A stretch of DNA of 64,000 nt, from positions 248,001 to 312,000 of the forward strand of contig NZ_PJZI01000001.1 of assembly GCF_002858805.1 (NCBI RefSeq), read 5' to 3'. Both the position numbers and the translations under genes were made by a program. Below, piece by piece: positions 1 through 9,452 of the stretch (position 1 is its first letter; each line of letters starts with the position of its first letter). The notes beneath the pieces were generated by a model, which worked only from the letters and a program-made list of their open reading frames with translations, was not told where the DNA came from and did no database searches. This DNA is from Chimaeribacter arupi (GTDB lineage Bacteria; Pseudomonadota; Gammaproteobacteria; Enterobacterales; Enterobacteriaceae).

Positions 1-133
1 GATTGTGCGATATTTACCGGGTGTGATTGCCAAGGCCGCCAATTGGCAGCAAAATAGCCGCCCTTACCGTTTTCCCGACGATAGCCTTCGCGGCTTTTTC
101 GGTTTTTCTTTTTTACATTCATTAAGTTAATTT

Positions 134-1372
134 ATGACAAACACAATACCTCCTGTTGCCCGACTGGGCCGCCGGGCGCTGTGGTTTCCGCTCTCGCTGG
201 TGCTGTTCGAATTTGCGACCTATATCGGCAACGATATGATCCAGCCCGGTATGCTGGCAGTGGTGGCCGCGTTTCATGCTGGTGAGGAGTGGGTGCCGAC
301 CTCCATGACCGCCTATCTGGCCGGCGGCATGTTTCTGCAATGGCTGCTGGGGCCGCTCTCTGACCGGCGCGGCCGCCGCCCGGTGATGCTTTCAGGCGTC
401 GCCTTTTTTACCCTGAGCTGCCTGGCGATCCTGTTTACCCAGACCATTGAGCAATTCATCGCGGTGCGCTTTTTGCAGGGCATCGGGCTGTGCTTTATCG
501 GCGCGGTGGGGTACGCCACCATTCAGGAATCGTTTGAAGAGTCGGTGTGTATCAAAATCACCGCGCTGATGGCGAACGTGGCGCTGATTGCCCCGCTGCT
601 TGGCCCGCTGGCAGGCGCGGCGCTGATCGCCTGGCTGCCGTGGCAGAGCATGTTTGTGCTGTTTGCCCTGCTCTCTGCCTTTGCCTTTTACGGCCTGTGG
701 CGGGCGATGCCGGAAACCGCCACCCGCCGGGGCGAGCCGCTGTCTATCAGCGGGCTGGGGCGTGATTACCGGGTGGTGCTGGGCAATGGTCGCTTTGTGT
801 GCGGCGCGCTGGCGATTGGCTTTGCCAGTTTGCCGCTGCTGGCCTGGATTGCCCAGTCGCCGGTACTGTTAATCCGCGGTGAAGGGCTGAGCACGCTGGA
901 CTATGGTCTGATGCAGGTGCCGGTGTTTGGCGCGCTGATTATCGGCAATATCACGCTGGCGCGCCTGACCGGCAAAAAGTCCGTGGAAACGCTGATCTGG
1001 CTGGGTGCCGTGCCGATGGTCGCCGGGCTGTTGCTGGCGGCTGCGGCCACGCTCTATGCGTCCCATGCCTATCTGTGGATGGTGGCCGGGCTGAGCTTCT
1101 ACGCCTTCGGCATTGGTATCGCCAACGCCGGGCTTTACCGCCTGACGCTGTTCTCCAGCGAGATGAGCAAAGGCACGGTGTCAGCCGCGATGGGCGTGCT
1201 GAGTATGCTGGTGTTTACCCTGGGCATTGAGATTGCCAAAGTGGCCTATGGCTGGGGCGGCAGCGGGGTGTTTAACCTGTTCAACTTCTTAAGCGGCCTG
1301 TGCTGGCTGACGCTGGTGGTGCTGTTTATGCGTGGGCATAAGCGCGAACAGCGGGCAATGGGCCTGCATTAA
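134..1372 (+). CDS. mdfA: Multidrug efflux MFS transporter MdfA
   Basis: A 412-residue inner-membrane drug/proton antiporter of the major facilitator superfamily that exports cationic and neutral drugs. The sequence follows E. coli MdfA from end to end. The first helix carries the acidic residues Glu26 and Asp34, which lie at the same positions as the drug- and proton-binding acids of E. coli MdfA. The motif-A loop ([11 protein letters not shown], near residue 73) and the motif-B arginine in RFLQGIG are present, with about twelve hydrophobic segments. No strong Shine-Dalgarno lies before the ATG. The gene stands alone and ends in a strong hairpin shared with convergent aldB. Confidence 0.95.
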   Translation: MTNTIPPVARLGRRALWFPLSLVLFEFATYIGNDMIQPGMLAVVAAFHAGEEWVPTSMTAYLAGGMFLQWLLGPLSDRRGRRPVMLSGVAFFTLSCLAILFTQTIEQFIAVRFLQGIGLCFIGAVGYATIQESFEESVCIKITALMANVALIAPLLGPLAGAALIAWLPWQSMFVLFALLSAFAFYGLWRAMPETATRRGEPLSISGLGRDYRVVLGNGRFVCGALAIGFASLPLLAWIAQSPVLLIRGEGLSTLDYGLMQVPVFGALIIGNITLARLTGKKSVETLIWLGAVPMVAGLLLAAAATLYASHAYLWMVAGLSFYAFGIGIANAGLYRLTLFSSEMSKGTVSAAMGVLSMLVFTLGIEIAKVAYGWGGSGVFNLFNFLSGLCWLTLVVLFMRGHKREQRAMGLH

Positions 1373-1387
1373 TCACGCCGGCAAGAA

Positions 1388-1418
1388 AACGGCAACGCTC
1401 TGCGTTGCCGTTTTTTTT
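1388..1418 (+). terminator. Rho-independent terminator after mdfA
   Basis: An 11-bp perfect stem (AACGGCAACGC / GCGTTGCCGTT) with a TCT loop is followed by eight T. An A-rich left flank makes it usable also for convergent aldB. Confidence 0.9.
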
Positions 1419-1437
1419 CGCCTGTGTACCGGCAGGG

Positions 1438-2976
1438 TCAGAACAGGCCGAGCGGTTTTTCTGAATAGCTGACCAGCAAACATTTGGTCTGCTGGTAGTG
1501 TTCCAGCATCATTTTATGGGTTTCGCGCCCGATGCCCGACTGCTTGTAGCCGCCAAACGCCGCATGGGCCGGATAAGCATGGTAGCAGTTCGTCCAGACG
1601 CGCCCGGCCTGGATTTGCCGCCCCATCTGGTACGCGACGTTGCCGTTGCGGCTCCAGACGCCCGCCCCCAGCCCGTAATCAGTGTCGTTGGCGATCGCCA
1701 GCGCCTCCTCCATGTCTTTAAAGGTCGTCACGGCCAGCACCGGCCCGAAGATCTCCTCCTGGAAGACCCGCATACTGTTTTTACCGAACAGGATGGTCGG
1801 CTCCAGGTAGTAGCCCTGCGCCAGATCGCCGCCCAGGGTTTTACGGCGGCCGCCGGTCAGCACGTCCGCGCCCTCTTTTTTGCCAATCTCGATATAGTTG
1901 AGGATGGTTTCCATCTGCCCCTGCGACACCTGTGCGCCCATCTGGGTGGCGGAATCGAGCGGGTTGCCGCTGCGGATGCTCTCCACACGCTTAATGGCGC
2001 GCTCCATAAAGCGCTCGTAAATCGACTCCTGCACCAGCGCGCGGCTTGGGCAGGTACAGACTTCGCCCTGATTGAACGCGAACAGCGCGAAACCCTCCAG
2101 CGCCTTGTCAAAGAAAGCGTCTTCTTTGTCCATCACATCGGCAAAGAAGATGTTCGGCGATTTGCCGCCCAGTTCCAGCGTTACCGGAATCACGTTTTGC
2201 GCCGCATAGCTCATGATCTGCTGGCCGACTTCGGTAGAGCCGGTAAAGGCCACTTTGGCGATGCGTTTTGAGGTCGCCAGATATTCACCAATTTCACTGC
2301 CGGAGCCGTTGACCACGTTGATCACGCCCGGCGGCAGCAGATCCTGGATCAGCTCCATCATCAGCAGGATCGACATCGGCGTGAGTTTGGCCGGTTTCAG
2401 CACAATGCAGTTACCGGCGGCCAGCGCCGGGGCCATTTTCCAGCAGGCCATCAGCAGCGGGAAGTTCCACGGGATAATCTGCCCGACCACGCCCAGCGGC
2501 TCGTGGAAATGGTAAGCCACGGTGTCTTGATCAATTTCGCTGATGCCCCCTTCCTGCGCACGGATGCAGGCGGCGAAATAACGGAAGTGGTCAATCGCCA
2601 GCGGCACATCAGCGGCGGTGGTTTCGCGGATCGGTTTGCCGTTGTCCCAGGTTTCCGCGGCGGCCAGCAGCTCGATATTCTGCTCCATACGATCGGCGAT
2701 ACGGTTAAGGATGGTGGCGCGCTGCTGCACCGACATACGCCCCCATTCGCCTTTGGCCTGGTGCGCGGCATCCAGTGCGCGATCCACGTCTTGCGTGCCG
2801 GAGCTGGCGATTTCGCACATCACCTGGCCGGTGACCGGCGTAACGTTCGGGAAGTACTGGTTATTGGCGGGCGGCACCCATTCGCCGCCGATGAAGTTGT
2901 CATAACGCGCTTTAAGTTTCAGCGGGAAACCATATTCACCGGGGATCACGGCACTCGAAGGTTGATCATAAGGCAT
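1438..2976 (-). CDS. aldB: Aldehyde dehydrogenase AldB
   Basis: A 512-residue NAD(P)-dependent aldehyde dehydrogenase that oxidises acetaldehyde and other short aldehydes in the cytoplasm. It is the same length as E. coli AldB and nearly identical in long stretches. The general-base glutamate lies in ELGGKSPN and the catalytic cysteine in GEVCTCPSR; the Rossmann motif FTGSTEVG is present. The reading frame is open about 50 codons further upstream. I chose the start at 2976 because AAGGAG precedes that ATG by about 8 nt and the length then matches the family. A candidate CRP site lies about 170 nt upstream. E. coli aldB is CRP- and RpoS-dependent. Confidence 0.95.
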   Translation of the reverse strand: MPYDQPSSAVIPGEYGFPLKLKARYDNFIGGEWVPPANNQYFPNVTPVTGQVMCEIASSGTQDVDRALDAAHQAKGEWGRMSVQQRATILNRIADRMEQNIELLAAAETWDNGKPIRETTAADVPLAIDHFRYFAACIRAQEGGISEIDQDTVAYHFHEPLGVVGQIIPWNFPLLMACWKMAPALAAGNCIVLKPAKLTPMSILLMMELIQDLLPPGVINVVNGSGSEIGEYLATSKRIAKVAFTGSTEVGQQIMSYAAQNVIPVTLELGGKSPNIFFADVMDKEDAFFDKALEGFALFAFNQGEVCTCPSRALVQESIYERFMERAIKRVESIRSGNPLDSATQMGAQVSQGQMETILNYIEIGKKEGADVLTGGRRKTLGGDLAQGYYLEPTILFGKNSMRVFQEEIFGPVLAVTTFKDMEEALAIANDTDYGLGAGVWSRNGNVAYQMGRQIQAGRVWTNCYHAYPAHAAFGGYKQSGIGRETHKMMLEHYQQTKCLLVSYSEKPLGLF

Positions 2977-3147
2977 GGTGTGCTCCTTGGCGTGACGGGG
3001 CGCGCCCGCACGCATGGGTAGTAGGGAGTGTGTAGTGCCCGGCACCTCTTTCCCACACAGCAAGCGCTGAACAACCGGGGCCGGGTTGACAGGGTTGCTT
3101 AAAATGTAGACGCAGGCGCACCGCACGCCGGGCGCGCACCCTAACTC

Positions 3148-3163
3148 TTCGAGTTATCTCACA
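3148..3163 (-). promoter_or_regulatory. Candidate CRP site upstream of aldB
   Basis: Read on the + strand it is TTCGA-N6-TCACA: one perfect and one degenerate half of TGTGA-N6-TCACA. E. coli aldB is CRP-activated, which makes it plausible; one half is weak. Confidence 0.4.
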
Positions 3164-3190
3164 CTATTTTTGCCGGCGGCGGGGTTAAGA

Positions 3191-3219
3191 CAGAAAGGCC
3201 GGTGCATCACACACCGGCC
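3191..3219 (-). terminator. Probable terminator of yibF
   Basis: An 8-bp stem (GGCCGGTG / CACCGGCC) with a 7-nt loop lies just beyond the yibF stop and is followed on the minus strand by an interrupted T tract. Confidence 0.5.
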
Positions 3220-3239
3220 GGAGAAGAGAGGGAAAGGGG

Positions 3240-3845
3240 TTAAGGGGGTGTCGTACGGGCGAAACTTTCCCGCTGGAACAGCCGCTCCACCAGTGCGATC
3301 AGCGTTGGCCGCTCAACACACCAGTTCGGTGCCACGCGGCGGAAATTGATGTAGCCCAGCGCACAGGCGACGGCGATGTCCGCCAGGTTGAGCGTTTCAC
3401 CGTTAAGGTAGCGCCTTGCGGCCGCGTGCTGCTCCAGCGCATCCAGCCCGCGGTTAAGGGCTTCACGCTGGCGCACCACCCACGCTGCGTCCTGTTTATC
3501 CGCCTCGCGGCGTTTTTCCAGCACCAGCGCCACGGCGGCGTCCGTCACGCCGTCAGCCAGCGCTTCCAGCCGCCGCACGCGCAGCGCCGCCGCCGGGTCG
3601 GCAGGCAACAGGGGCGAACCACCGGGCAAGGTGTCGACATACGCGGCGATCACCGGGGAATCGAACCAGATTTCGCCATCATCCGCGACCAGCGCCGGCA
3701 CTTTGCCCAGCGGGTTAACGTGCGGCACCTGCGTGCCGTCAGCCCAGGGGGAATCGTTCACAAAATCAAAAGGGATGCCCTTTTCCAGCAACATGACTGA
3801 AATCTTGCGCACGTAAGGGCTGGTATAACTGCCGATGAGTTTCAA
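3240..3845 (-). CDS. yibF: Glutathione S-transferase family protein YibF
   Basis: A 201-residue cytosolic GST-fold protein that matches E. coli YibF throughout. The N-terminal thioredoxin-like domain starts KLIGSYTSPYVRK, with the glutathione-site serines and the cis-proline segment GKVPALV near residue 47. The C-terminal helical domain carries LADIAVACALGYINFR. The substrate of YibF is unknown. The start is TTG: GGAGG lies 9 nt upstream, and translation from it aligns with the E. coli N-terminus (KLxGSYTSP). In E. coli selA and selB sit beside yibF; here aldB is the immediate neighbour. Confidence 0.92.
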   Translation of the reverse strand: MKLIGSYTSPYVRKISVMLLEKGIPFDFVNDSPWADGTQVPHVNPLGKVPALVADDGEIWFDSPVIAAYVDTLPGGSPLLPADPAAALRVRRLEALADGVTDAAVALVLEKRREADKQDAAWVVRQREALNRGLDALEQHAAARRYLNGETLNLADIAVACALGYINFRRVAPNWCVERPTLIALVERLFQRESFARTTPP

Positions 3846-3888
3846 CTTTACCGTCCTCCTTCAGGAATGCGTAAGGGCACCGCAGGCC

Positions 3889-4566
3889 TTAGCTTTTTAC
3901 CTTGATGCTGTCTGTGATGGATTTCATCAGGGTGTTATGCGCCTCGCCGTTGTTGACCGGCGTCACCACCTGCAGGGTGATCACTTTTTTGTCGAGCACG
4001 GTGAACAGGGTCGTTGCCAGCACCGGCTGGCCCTTCACGCGCTGTTCTGTGTCCATACGGCGGAAACGCTGGCCGCCCAGGGTCAGGGTTTTCTCGTCGG
4101 TTTTCTTGATATCCTGATACTGGTTACTCAGGCCGTTCAGCAACCCTTTTGACAGCCCGGCAAACGCCGCGTCACTGGTATCAATCACCTGCCCGGCCGG
4201 CGGCACCACTTCAGAGGTCACAGCGAGCTGGCGGCTGTGGCTGTCGATAAACAGCTGGGTATGGGACTGCTCGGTATTGGCGATGCCCGCCTGCTGGGTC
4301 TGGTCGGAGAAGCCGGCCGGCAGGTGGAAGCCGATTTTGCCGGTCAGCAGTGACACATCCACGCCGTTGGCTGGGGCGACCGGGGCCGGCTGGCTGCCCT
4401 GCACCACCTGGGTTTCTGGTGCCACGGATGACGGGTTCGCGGCCACGGTAGGTTTGGAGGCGGGCGGCGGCGGCGTCGGGGTGGTATCCGGTTTGTCATC
4501 ACAGGCCATCAGCCCGGCCGCCAACAGTGCCACGGCGGTAAATTTCATTGCGCTTTTTAACATCAT
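3889..4566 (-). CDS. dcrB: DcrB-family periplasmic lipoprotein
   Basis: A 225-residue lipoprotein with a short hydrophobic leader ending in the lipobox LMAC (Cys near residue 22), then a proline-rich linker and a C-terminal domain like DcrB. In E. coli DcrB is an envelope lipoprotein needed for DNA entry of phages C1 and C6. This copy is longer than E. coli DcrB (about 185 residues), mainly because of the Pro/Ala-rich linker at residues 28-65. The first ATG of the ATGATG pair has GAGGA about 7 nt upstream. It stands alone rather than in the E. coli context. Family assignment is fairly firm; the phage-receptor role is only known from E. coli. Confidence 0.75.
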   Translation of the reverse strand: MMLKSAMKFTAVALLAAGLMACDDKPDTTPTPPPPASKPTVAANPSSVAPETQVVQGSQPAPVAPANGVDVSLLTGKIGFHLPAGFSDQTQQAGIANTEQSHTQLFIDSHSRQLAVTSEVVPPAGQVIDTSDAAFAGLSKGLLNGLSNQYQDIKKTDEKTLTLGGQRFRRMDTEQRVKGQPVLATTLFTVLDKKVITLQVVTPVNNGEAHNTLMKSITDSIKVKS

Positions 4567-4695
4567 CCTTGTTCCTCTTGTTATCAGTTAACGTGTTGCG
4601 TACCGCAAGGGTAACCCACGCCGGGGCCGCCACCGCCACAGAATGCTCTGAAACACCGGCGCACCCTTAAGCGTAGCAGCCGCCGACCACGTTGC

Positions 4696-5625
4696 TCAGC
4701 CGTCGGGGAACAGGAACGGGTTAATACTGCTGCGGGCAAACCCCTCATCTTCCATTTTGGCATCCAGCACCAGCGTGGCGAGGTCATCCGCGACCGGCTC
4801 CACGTTCGGGTCATGCTCCTGGAACAGGATTTTCAGGTAGGTGCCGCAGTCGTCACAGCTTTCGGCCTTCACCGGCGAGGAGACATCATCCAGCGACCAG
4901 TAATTCAGCCCGTGGGTATGTTCGCAGTTGCTGCATTTGGCCTGCATCACATGCCACTCGCATTCACACAGGTTGCAGTGCAGGTAACGCATCCCGCTCA
5001 CCGAGCCGAGATGCACCAGGCTGGACACCGGGATGCTGCCGCAGGTCGGGCAGAACTGGCGGTGCTCGCCGTGCTCCACCTGCGCTTTGCCGGGGATCAG
5101 CGCCGCCATCTGCGCCCAGTACAGGGAGAGGGCCGCCCAGATAAGCGGGGCAGTTTCGCTGCCTACGTCCGTGAATTCACGGGTAAGCAGCGCGTCGGCG
5201 AAATTTTCCAACTGGTTTTCCGAGCACTTTTCCAGGTTCTCCAGCACTGCCCGCAGGTGCGGATCAACCTGCGGGCGCAGTTCGGCGATGATCGCCTGCA
5301 ACAGCGTGCGCCAGTGCGGGTCACGCACGAAGGTGTGGATATCCAGCGGCGGCAGGGTGGTTTTCGCCGTGCGCGCCAGCAGGGCAGCCATATCCATTGT
5401 CAGCGGGTGGTCGTGCAGGGCGTGCTGCTGCGCATCGGCAATCAGCGCGGCAAAGGCCAGCAAATCCTGGAGCGGGCTCTCTTCAGCCAGGTGACGCAGC
5501 CGCTCTGCGCGCCGCGCATAGAGACTTTTGAGGTTGGCAAACAGCAGCGGCGGTATGCTATGCGCCGCGGACATCCTGGTTTGGGGTGCGTGGGCACCGT
5601 GGTTAGGCACAATACGGATGCTCAT
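4696..5625 (-). CDS. fdhE: Formate dehydrogenase accessory protein FdhE
   Basis: A 309-residue cytoplasmic protein needed for maturation of membrane-bound formate dehydrogenases. It has the same length as E. coli FdhE. The C-terminal half holds the rubredoxin-like cysteine pairs: [18 protein letters not shown] and CDDCG. The frame is open to 5736, but AGGAG precedes the ATG at 5625 by about 9 nt and the resulting N-terminus (MSIRIVPN) matches E. coli. In E. coli fdhE is the last gene of fdoGHI-fdhE; here fdoGHI is absent and fdhE lies directly divergent from fdhD. Confidence 0.95.
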   Translation of the reverse strand: MSIRIVPNHGAHAPQTRMSAAHSIPPLLFANLKSLYARRAERLRHLAEESPLQDLLAFAALIADAQQHALHDHPLTMDMAALLARTAKTTLPPLDIHTFVRDPHWRTLLQAIIAELRPQVDPHLRAVLENLEKCSENQLENFADALLTREFTDVGSETAPLIWAALSLYWAQMAALIPGKAQVEHGEHRQFCPTCGSIPVSSLVHLGSVSGMRYLHCNLCECEWHVMQAKCSNCEHTHGLNYWSLDDVSSPVKAESCDDCGTYLKILFQEHDPNVEPVADDLATLVLDAKMEDEGFARSSINPFLFPDG

Positions 5626-5781
5626 GGCGATCGCTCTCCTGATGAATGGCCGTCGTCGTGACAGCGCCAATAGAACAAATCGGTTCTGTTCCCGTCTCAA
5701 CAGCGCTAAGGTGGGCACTTCTGCCCTTTCCGGCACAGTACCACAGTAACCCTGTGGGTGTTAAAAATCAGGTACAGGCTC

Positions 5782-6621
5782 GTGAACGAACGTACAAAAC
5801 AGAGTAACGGCGCAGTCACCGCCGGCGACGCACCGCGTGACGGCGCGCAACAGCGTCAGGTTTTCCAGCGCACCCGGCTGGCCACCGCCGAAGCGGACTG
5901 GCTGGCGGAAGAGGTGCCGGTGGCACTGGTGTATAACGGCATCTCCCATGTGGTGATGATGGCAACGCCCAAAGACCTGGAGGCGTTTGCGCTCGGTTTT
6001 TCGCTGTCTGAAGGCATTATCGAGACACCGCAGGAGATTTACGGCATCGACATTCTCCCCTCCTGCAACGGCATTGAAGTGCAGGTGGAGTTGTCCAGCC
6101 GCCGTTTTGCCGGGCTGAAGGAGCGCCGCCGCGCGATGGCGGGCCGCACCGGCTGCGGGGTGTGTGGGGTGGAGCAGCTCGGCGATCTTTTCCGCCCGCT
6201 GGCACCGCTGCCGTTTACCCAGCAGTTTGAGCTGGCCCGGCTCGATGGCGCGCTGGCGTCGCTTAAGGAATATCAGCCGGTCGGCCAGCTGACCGGTTGC
6301 ACCCATGCTGCCGCCTGGGTCGCCCCGGAGGGCACATTGCTCGGCGGGTGTGAGGATGTCGGCCGCCACGTGGCGCTCGACAAACTGCTGGGCGTGCGCA
6401 GCGGGAAACCGGGGTGGCAGGCGGGCGCGGTGCTGGTGTCCAGCCGTGCCAGTTATGAAATGGTGCAAAAAGCCGCGATGTGCGGCGCGGAGATTCTGTT
6501 CGCCGTCTCCGCGGCCACTACGCTTGCGGTGGAAGTGGCCGAACGCTGCAACCTGACGCTGGTCGGCTTCAGCAAACCGGGGCGCGCCACTGTCTATACC
6601 CATCCGCAACGGCTGTACTGA
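5782..6621 (+). CDS. fdhD: Formate dehydrogenase sulfurtransferase FdhD
   Basis: A 279-residue cytoplasmic sulfurtransferase that passes sulfur from IscS to the bis-MGD cofactor of formate dehydrogenases. The essential CxxC is present in TGCGVCG, and the cofactor-binding C-terminal half ([38 protein letters not shown]) is almost identical to E. coli. The start is uncertain: the frame is open from a GTG at 5758, but the GTG at 5782 has AGGT 8 nt upstream and gives a length close to E. coli (277). It lies divergent to fdhE and upstream of sodA. Confidence 0.93.
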   Translation: MNERTKQSNGAVTAGDAPRDGAQQRQVFQRTRLATAEADWLAEEVPVALVYNGISHVVMMATPKDLEAFALGFSLSEGIIETPQEIYGIDILPSCNGIEVQVELSSRRFAGLKERRRAMAGRTGCGVCGVEQLGDLFRPLAPLPFTQQFELARLDGALASLKEYQPVGQLTGCTHAAAWVAPEGTLLGGCEDVGRHVALDKLLGVRSGKPGWQAGAVLVSSRASYEMVQKAAMCGAEILFAVSAATTLAVEVAERCNLTLVGFSKPGRATVYTHPQRLY

Positions 6622-6675
6622 CGCGCTTAGATCGATTTTCCTGCCGATATTTCAGTGCGCTATAAGTCACGGATA

Positions 6676-6700
6676 CCGCCCCGCGCCACCGCCGGGGCGG
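6676..6700 (+). terminator. Hairpin downstream of fdhD
   Basis: A perfect 8-bp GC stem (CCGCCCCG / CGGGGCGG) with a 9-nt loop lies 55 nt after the fdhD stop. No clear T-run follows, so intrinsic termination would be weak. Confidence 0.4.
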
Positions 6701-6705
6701 TCTGA

Positions 6706-6724
6706 GATAATCATTTTCAATATC
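6706..6724 (+). promoter_or_regulatory. Fur box in the sodA promoter
   Basis: GATAATCATTTTCAATATC matches 15 of 19 positions of the Fur consensus GATAATGATAATCATTATC. It lies about 85 nt before the sodA start. E. coli sodA is repressed by Fur, so the site fits. Confidence 0.75.
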
Positions 6725-6807
6725 ATTTAATTAACTATAATGATCCCACTGCTTACGCGGTGCTTGCACCTGCCCTGCGCCGCAAAACACCAATGGAGAT
6801 GAAGAAT

Positions 6808-7431
6808 ATGAGTTACTCACTGCCATCCCTGCCTTACGCATACGACGCACTTGAGCCGCATTTCGACAAGCAGACGATGGAGATCCATCACACCAAACAT
6901 CACCAGACTTACGTCAATAACGCCAATGCCGCGCTGGAAAGCCTGCCGGAACTGGCTGCCCTGCCGGTTGATGAACTGATCACCAAACTGGACCAGGTAC
7001 CGGCTGACAAGAAAACCGTGCTGCGTAACAACGCCGGCGGCCACGCCAACCACAGCCTGTTCTGGAAAGGCCTGAAAATCGGCACCACCCTGCAGGGTGA
7101 GCTGAAAGACGCCATCGAACGTGATTTCGGCAGCATCGACAGCTTCAAAGAAACCTTTGAGAAAGCGGCTGCGACCCGTTTCGGTTCCGGCTGGGCCTGG
7201 CTGGTGCTGAAAGATGACGGCAAACTGGCTGTGGTTTCCACCGCAAACCAGGACAACCCGCTGATGGGCGAAGCCGTTGCCGGCGCTTCCGGTTACCCGC
7301 TGCTGGGTCTGGATGTGTGGGAACACGCTTACTATCTGAAATACCAGAACAAACGCCCGGACTACATCAAGGCGTTCTGGAACGTGGTGAACTGGGATGA
7401 AGCGGCTGCACGTTTCGCTGCGAAAAAATAA
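6808..7431 (+). CDS. sodA: Manganese superoxide dismutase SodA
   Basis: A 207-residue cytoplasmic Mn superoxide dismutase that converts superoxide to peroxide and oxygen. Metal ligands are visible: His27, a histidine in NHSLFWKGL, and the Asp and His of DVWEHAYY. The ATG at 6808 has GGAG about 9 nt upstream and gives the family length; the frame is open 16 codons further up. A Fur box upstream indicates iron-dependent repression. The gene ends in a good hairpin before yiiM. The order fdhD-sodA-yiiM follows E. coli with the intervening frv, rha and kdgT genes missing. Confidence 0.98.
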   Translation: MSYSLPSLPYAYDALEPHFDKQTMEIHHTKHHQTYVNNANAALESLPELAALPVDELITKLDQVPADKKTVLRNNAGGHANHSLFWKGLKIGTTLQGELKDAIERDFGSIDSFKETFEKAAATRFGSGWAWLVLKDDGKLAVVSTANQDNPLMGEAVAGASGYPLLGLDVWEHAYYLKYQNKRPDYIKAFWNVVNWDEAAARFAAKK

Positions 7432-7472
7432 TTCCCGTTACACACGCGGCCCCGGCCGCGGTTGACCACAAG

Positions 7473-7500
7473 AATGCCGGCGCCTGCGCTGGCATTTTTT
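7473..7500 (+). terminator. Terminator of sodA
   Basis: A 9-bp stem (AATGCCGGC / GCTGGCATT, one G-T pair) with a short loop is followed by six T. Confidence 0.85.
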
Positions 7501-7559
7501 ATGCGCTGCCATAAGCTGGAAGCATCCGCAGGCGTCGCCTGCCACGCAAAGGAGAGACT

Positions 7560-8243
7560 ATGCACTATCCTCAGGTGTTTATCGGCCCGGTCACTGAGCA
7601 TGAAACCATGCGCCCGAGCGCCATCAGCAAACGGGCCGCAGAAGGCCGGATTTTGCTGACGCCGCTCGGCCTGGAGGGTGACCAGCAGGCAGAAACGCAT
7701 GTGCATGGCGGGCCGGATCGCGCCCTGTGCCACTTCCCGCGTGAGCATTACGCTCACCTGAGCCAGCAGTTCCCGCAGCAGGCAGAGCACTTCCAGCCGC
7801 CCGGCTTTGGCGAAAATATCTCGACGCTCGGCCTCACTGAGCAGAACGTCTTTATCGGGGATATTTTCCGCTGGGGCGAGGCGCTGATCCAGATAACGCA
7901 GCCGCGCTCCCCCTGCTACAAGATCGGGATTCACCTGGGCGTGGCGCAGCTTTCACACATTATCCAGCAGAGCGGCCGCTGTGGCTGGCTCTACCGCGTG
8001 CTGTCGCCGGGTTACATCAGTGACGGGCAGCCGCTGGAGCTACTGACGCGCAACAGCGAGGTCAGCGTCGCGGAGGCCATTTCGATCGCCTTTAACCAGC
8101 CTTATGACGAAGAGCAGTACCGGCGGCTGTTAGGGGCAGCCGGGCTGGCCGCGAGCTGGAGCAAGAAGATGCAGGTCAGGCTGGAGAGCCGGAAGATTGA
8201 GAGTTTCAGCGCCCGGATGGACGGCAAACCGCAGGGCGGCTGA
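7560..8243 (+). CDS. yiiM: MOSC-domain protein YiiM
   Basis: A 227-residue MOSC (molybdenum cofactor sulfurase C-terminal) domain protein. In E. coli YiiM takes part in reduction of N-hydroxylated base analogues such as 6-hydroxylaminopurine. The conserved core GGPDRALCHFPREHY, GENISTLGLTE and the putative cofactor cysteine in QPRSPCYK are present. A C-terminal alpha-helical 3-alpha domain follows (residues 170-225). A perfect AGGAGA lies 6 nt upstream of the ATG. It is convergent with yibL; only a GC hairpin separates them. Confidence 0.92.
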   Translation: MHYPQVFIGPVTEHETMRPSAISKRAAEGRILLTPLGLEGDQQAETHVHGGPDRALCHFPREHYAHLSQQFPQQAEHFQPPGFGENISTLGLTEQNVFIGDIFRWGEALIQITQPRSPCYKIGIHLGVAQLSHIIQQSGRCGWLYRVLSPGYISDGQPLELLTRNSEVSVAEAISIAFNQPYDEEQYRRLLGAAGLAASWSKKMQVRLESRKIESFSARMDGKPQGG

Positions 8244-8253
8244 AACAGAGAGG

Positions 8254-8276
8254 CGGGCCGGTAAGCCACCGGCCCG
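8254..8276. terminator. Hairpin between convergent yiiM and yibL
   Basis: A perfect 9-bp stem (CGGGCCGGT / ACCGGCCCG) with a 5-nt loop lies between the two stop codons. T-runs are absent on both sides. Confidence 0.45.
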
Positions 8277-8282
8277 GCAGGT

Positions 8283-8651
8283 TCAGAACGGTTTTTTCGC
8301 GTAGCCGGTCACGACTTTCAGGCCCATTTCGCGGCCCAGGGCCGTCATCGGGTGAACCACGATCAGCCCGCGCACGCTCTTTTTCAGGGTGCCCATATCA
8401 GCCTGCTCTTTTTTGGAGATTTCACGGCTGAACGGCAGGCGGGAGAGTTCCTGCGCCTGTTTGCTCAGTTTGCTGATCTGCACCTCTTTCAGGCGGGCGA
8501 TCTCTTTAACCAGCTTCTCTTTCTCTTCTTCGTGCTTGGCGATCAACTCACCGTTACCCTGCGCGAGGATGGCCGCGTCTTTGTGGTTCAGGGCATCCAG
8601 CTTGTCGCTGAGGAGTTTGATCTCTGCTTTTTCTTTTTCTTTCATAGTCAT
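8283..8651 (-). CDS. yibL: Ribosome-associated protein YibL (DUF2810)
   Basis: A 122-residue highly charged, mostly helical protein. Residues 1-65 look like a coiled coil rich in Lys and Glu. The C-terminal half ([31 protein letters not shown]) is nearly identical to E. coli YibL, which was found associated with ribosomal particles. Two in-frame Met codons (8651 and 8645) are possible starts and no strong ribosome site separates them. It follows mtlR in the same direction, as in E. coli, but the 114-nt gap suggests its own promoter. Confidence 0.9.
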   Translation of the reverse strand: MTMKEKEKAEIKLLSDKLDALNHKDAAILAQGNGELIAKHEEEKEKLVKEIARLKEVQISKLSKQAQELSRLPFSREISKKEQADMGTLKKSVRGLIVVHPMTALGREMGLKVVTGYAKKPF

Positions 8652-8765
8652 GGCCCGTTTATGCCGCTGTCAGGCACGTTATCAAGAGGGGGATTGGCGC
8701 ACAGTGTAGCAGGAAGTGGGCGCTTCATCAGCCCGGTGACAGCACCAGCGGGCCGGTATCCGCCT

Positions 8766-9347
8766 TCAGAATGCCTTTTTCAGGCTGATCCCGGCGATAA
8801 GCCCCGTGACCGACAGCACCATCGTGGAGTGCACCATCTGCTGATAGCGCTGGCGCTGCATCGCCTGCAACGCCTCATCCAGCGGCACCACGCCCGGCGT
8901 CAGCACCGGGGCAGGCGGCAGGGCGGGCACACAGTGCAATTCGCCAAATGGGCCGAGGATTTCATCATCGGTAAAGCGGTATTCGTTGCCGTCATGGTTC
9001 AGCTCCTCGCGCATCGCCATCAGCAGTTCAGCATCTTCATACTCATTACGGCTGATCACCCCCAGCCCGTACATCAGTTTCAGCCGCACCGACAAATCGC
9101 CCAGCGGGCCGGAGCCGCTCAGCAGTGGCCCGACGGCGTATTTCACCGCGTAATCATCTTTGCGGAAAACCTGCAATACCAGAATGTTGACGGCTTCAGT
9201 GAGCAGCTCAACGGCGGCGATAATAAACCCGCGAACGCTTTTCCCGGCGTTCAGTTTTTCCAGTACCCGGTTTTCAAAGGCCTGTGCAGCTTCAATCATG
9301 GCGACATTTTGCGTTAGGGGAGTCACAACGTCCGGAAACCCGGCCAT
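8766..9347 (-). CDS. mtlR: Mannitol operon repressor MtlR
   Basis: A 193-residue repressor of the mannitol operon, all-helical and of the MtlR/FumE family; how it contacts DNA is not established. The core AFENRVLEKLNAGKSVRGF, FRKDDYAVKYAVGPLL and LREELNHDGNEY-type segments match E. coli MtlR (195 aa). The frame is open to 9443, but GGAGG lies 6 nt before the ATG at 9347 and the length then fits. It is the third gene of mtlA-mtlD-mtlR, 105 nt after mtlD. Confidence 0.93.
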   Translation of the reverse strand: MAGFPDVVTPLTQNVAMIEAAQAFENRVLEKLNAGKSVRGFIIAAVELLTEAVNILVLQVFRKDDYAVKYAVGPLLSGSGPLGDLSVRLKLMYGLGVISRNEYEDAELLMAMREELNHDGNEYRFTDDEILGPFGELHCVPALPPAPVLTPGVVPLDEALQAMQRQRYQQMVHSTMVLSVTGLIAGISLKKAF

Positions 9348-9452
9348 ACCTGGCCTCCATACGGGCGGAGGCAACGCCCCCGTGTTGTGAAAAACAGTGC
9401 GGGCGGCTGACGGCACCCTGCCGCCAGCCGCTCTTTTTACCACATTTCGCGG

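Noticed and set aside
1-120. A 3' gene end or terminator before mdfA
   Set aside because: A weak AGCC/GGCT stem with a T tract is visible near 82-112, but no reading frame entering from the left is recognisable, so nothing is called.
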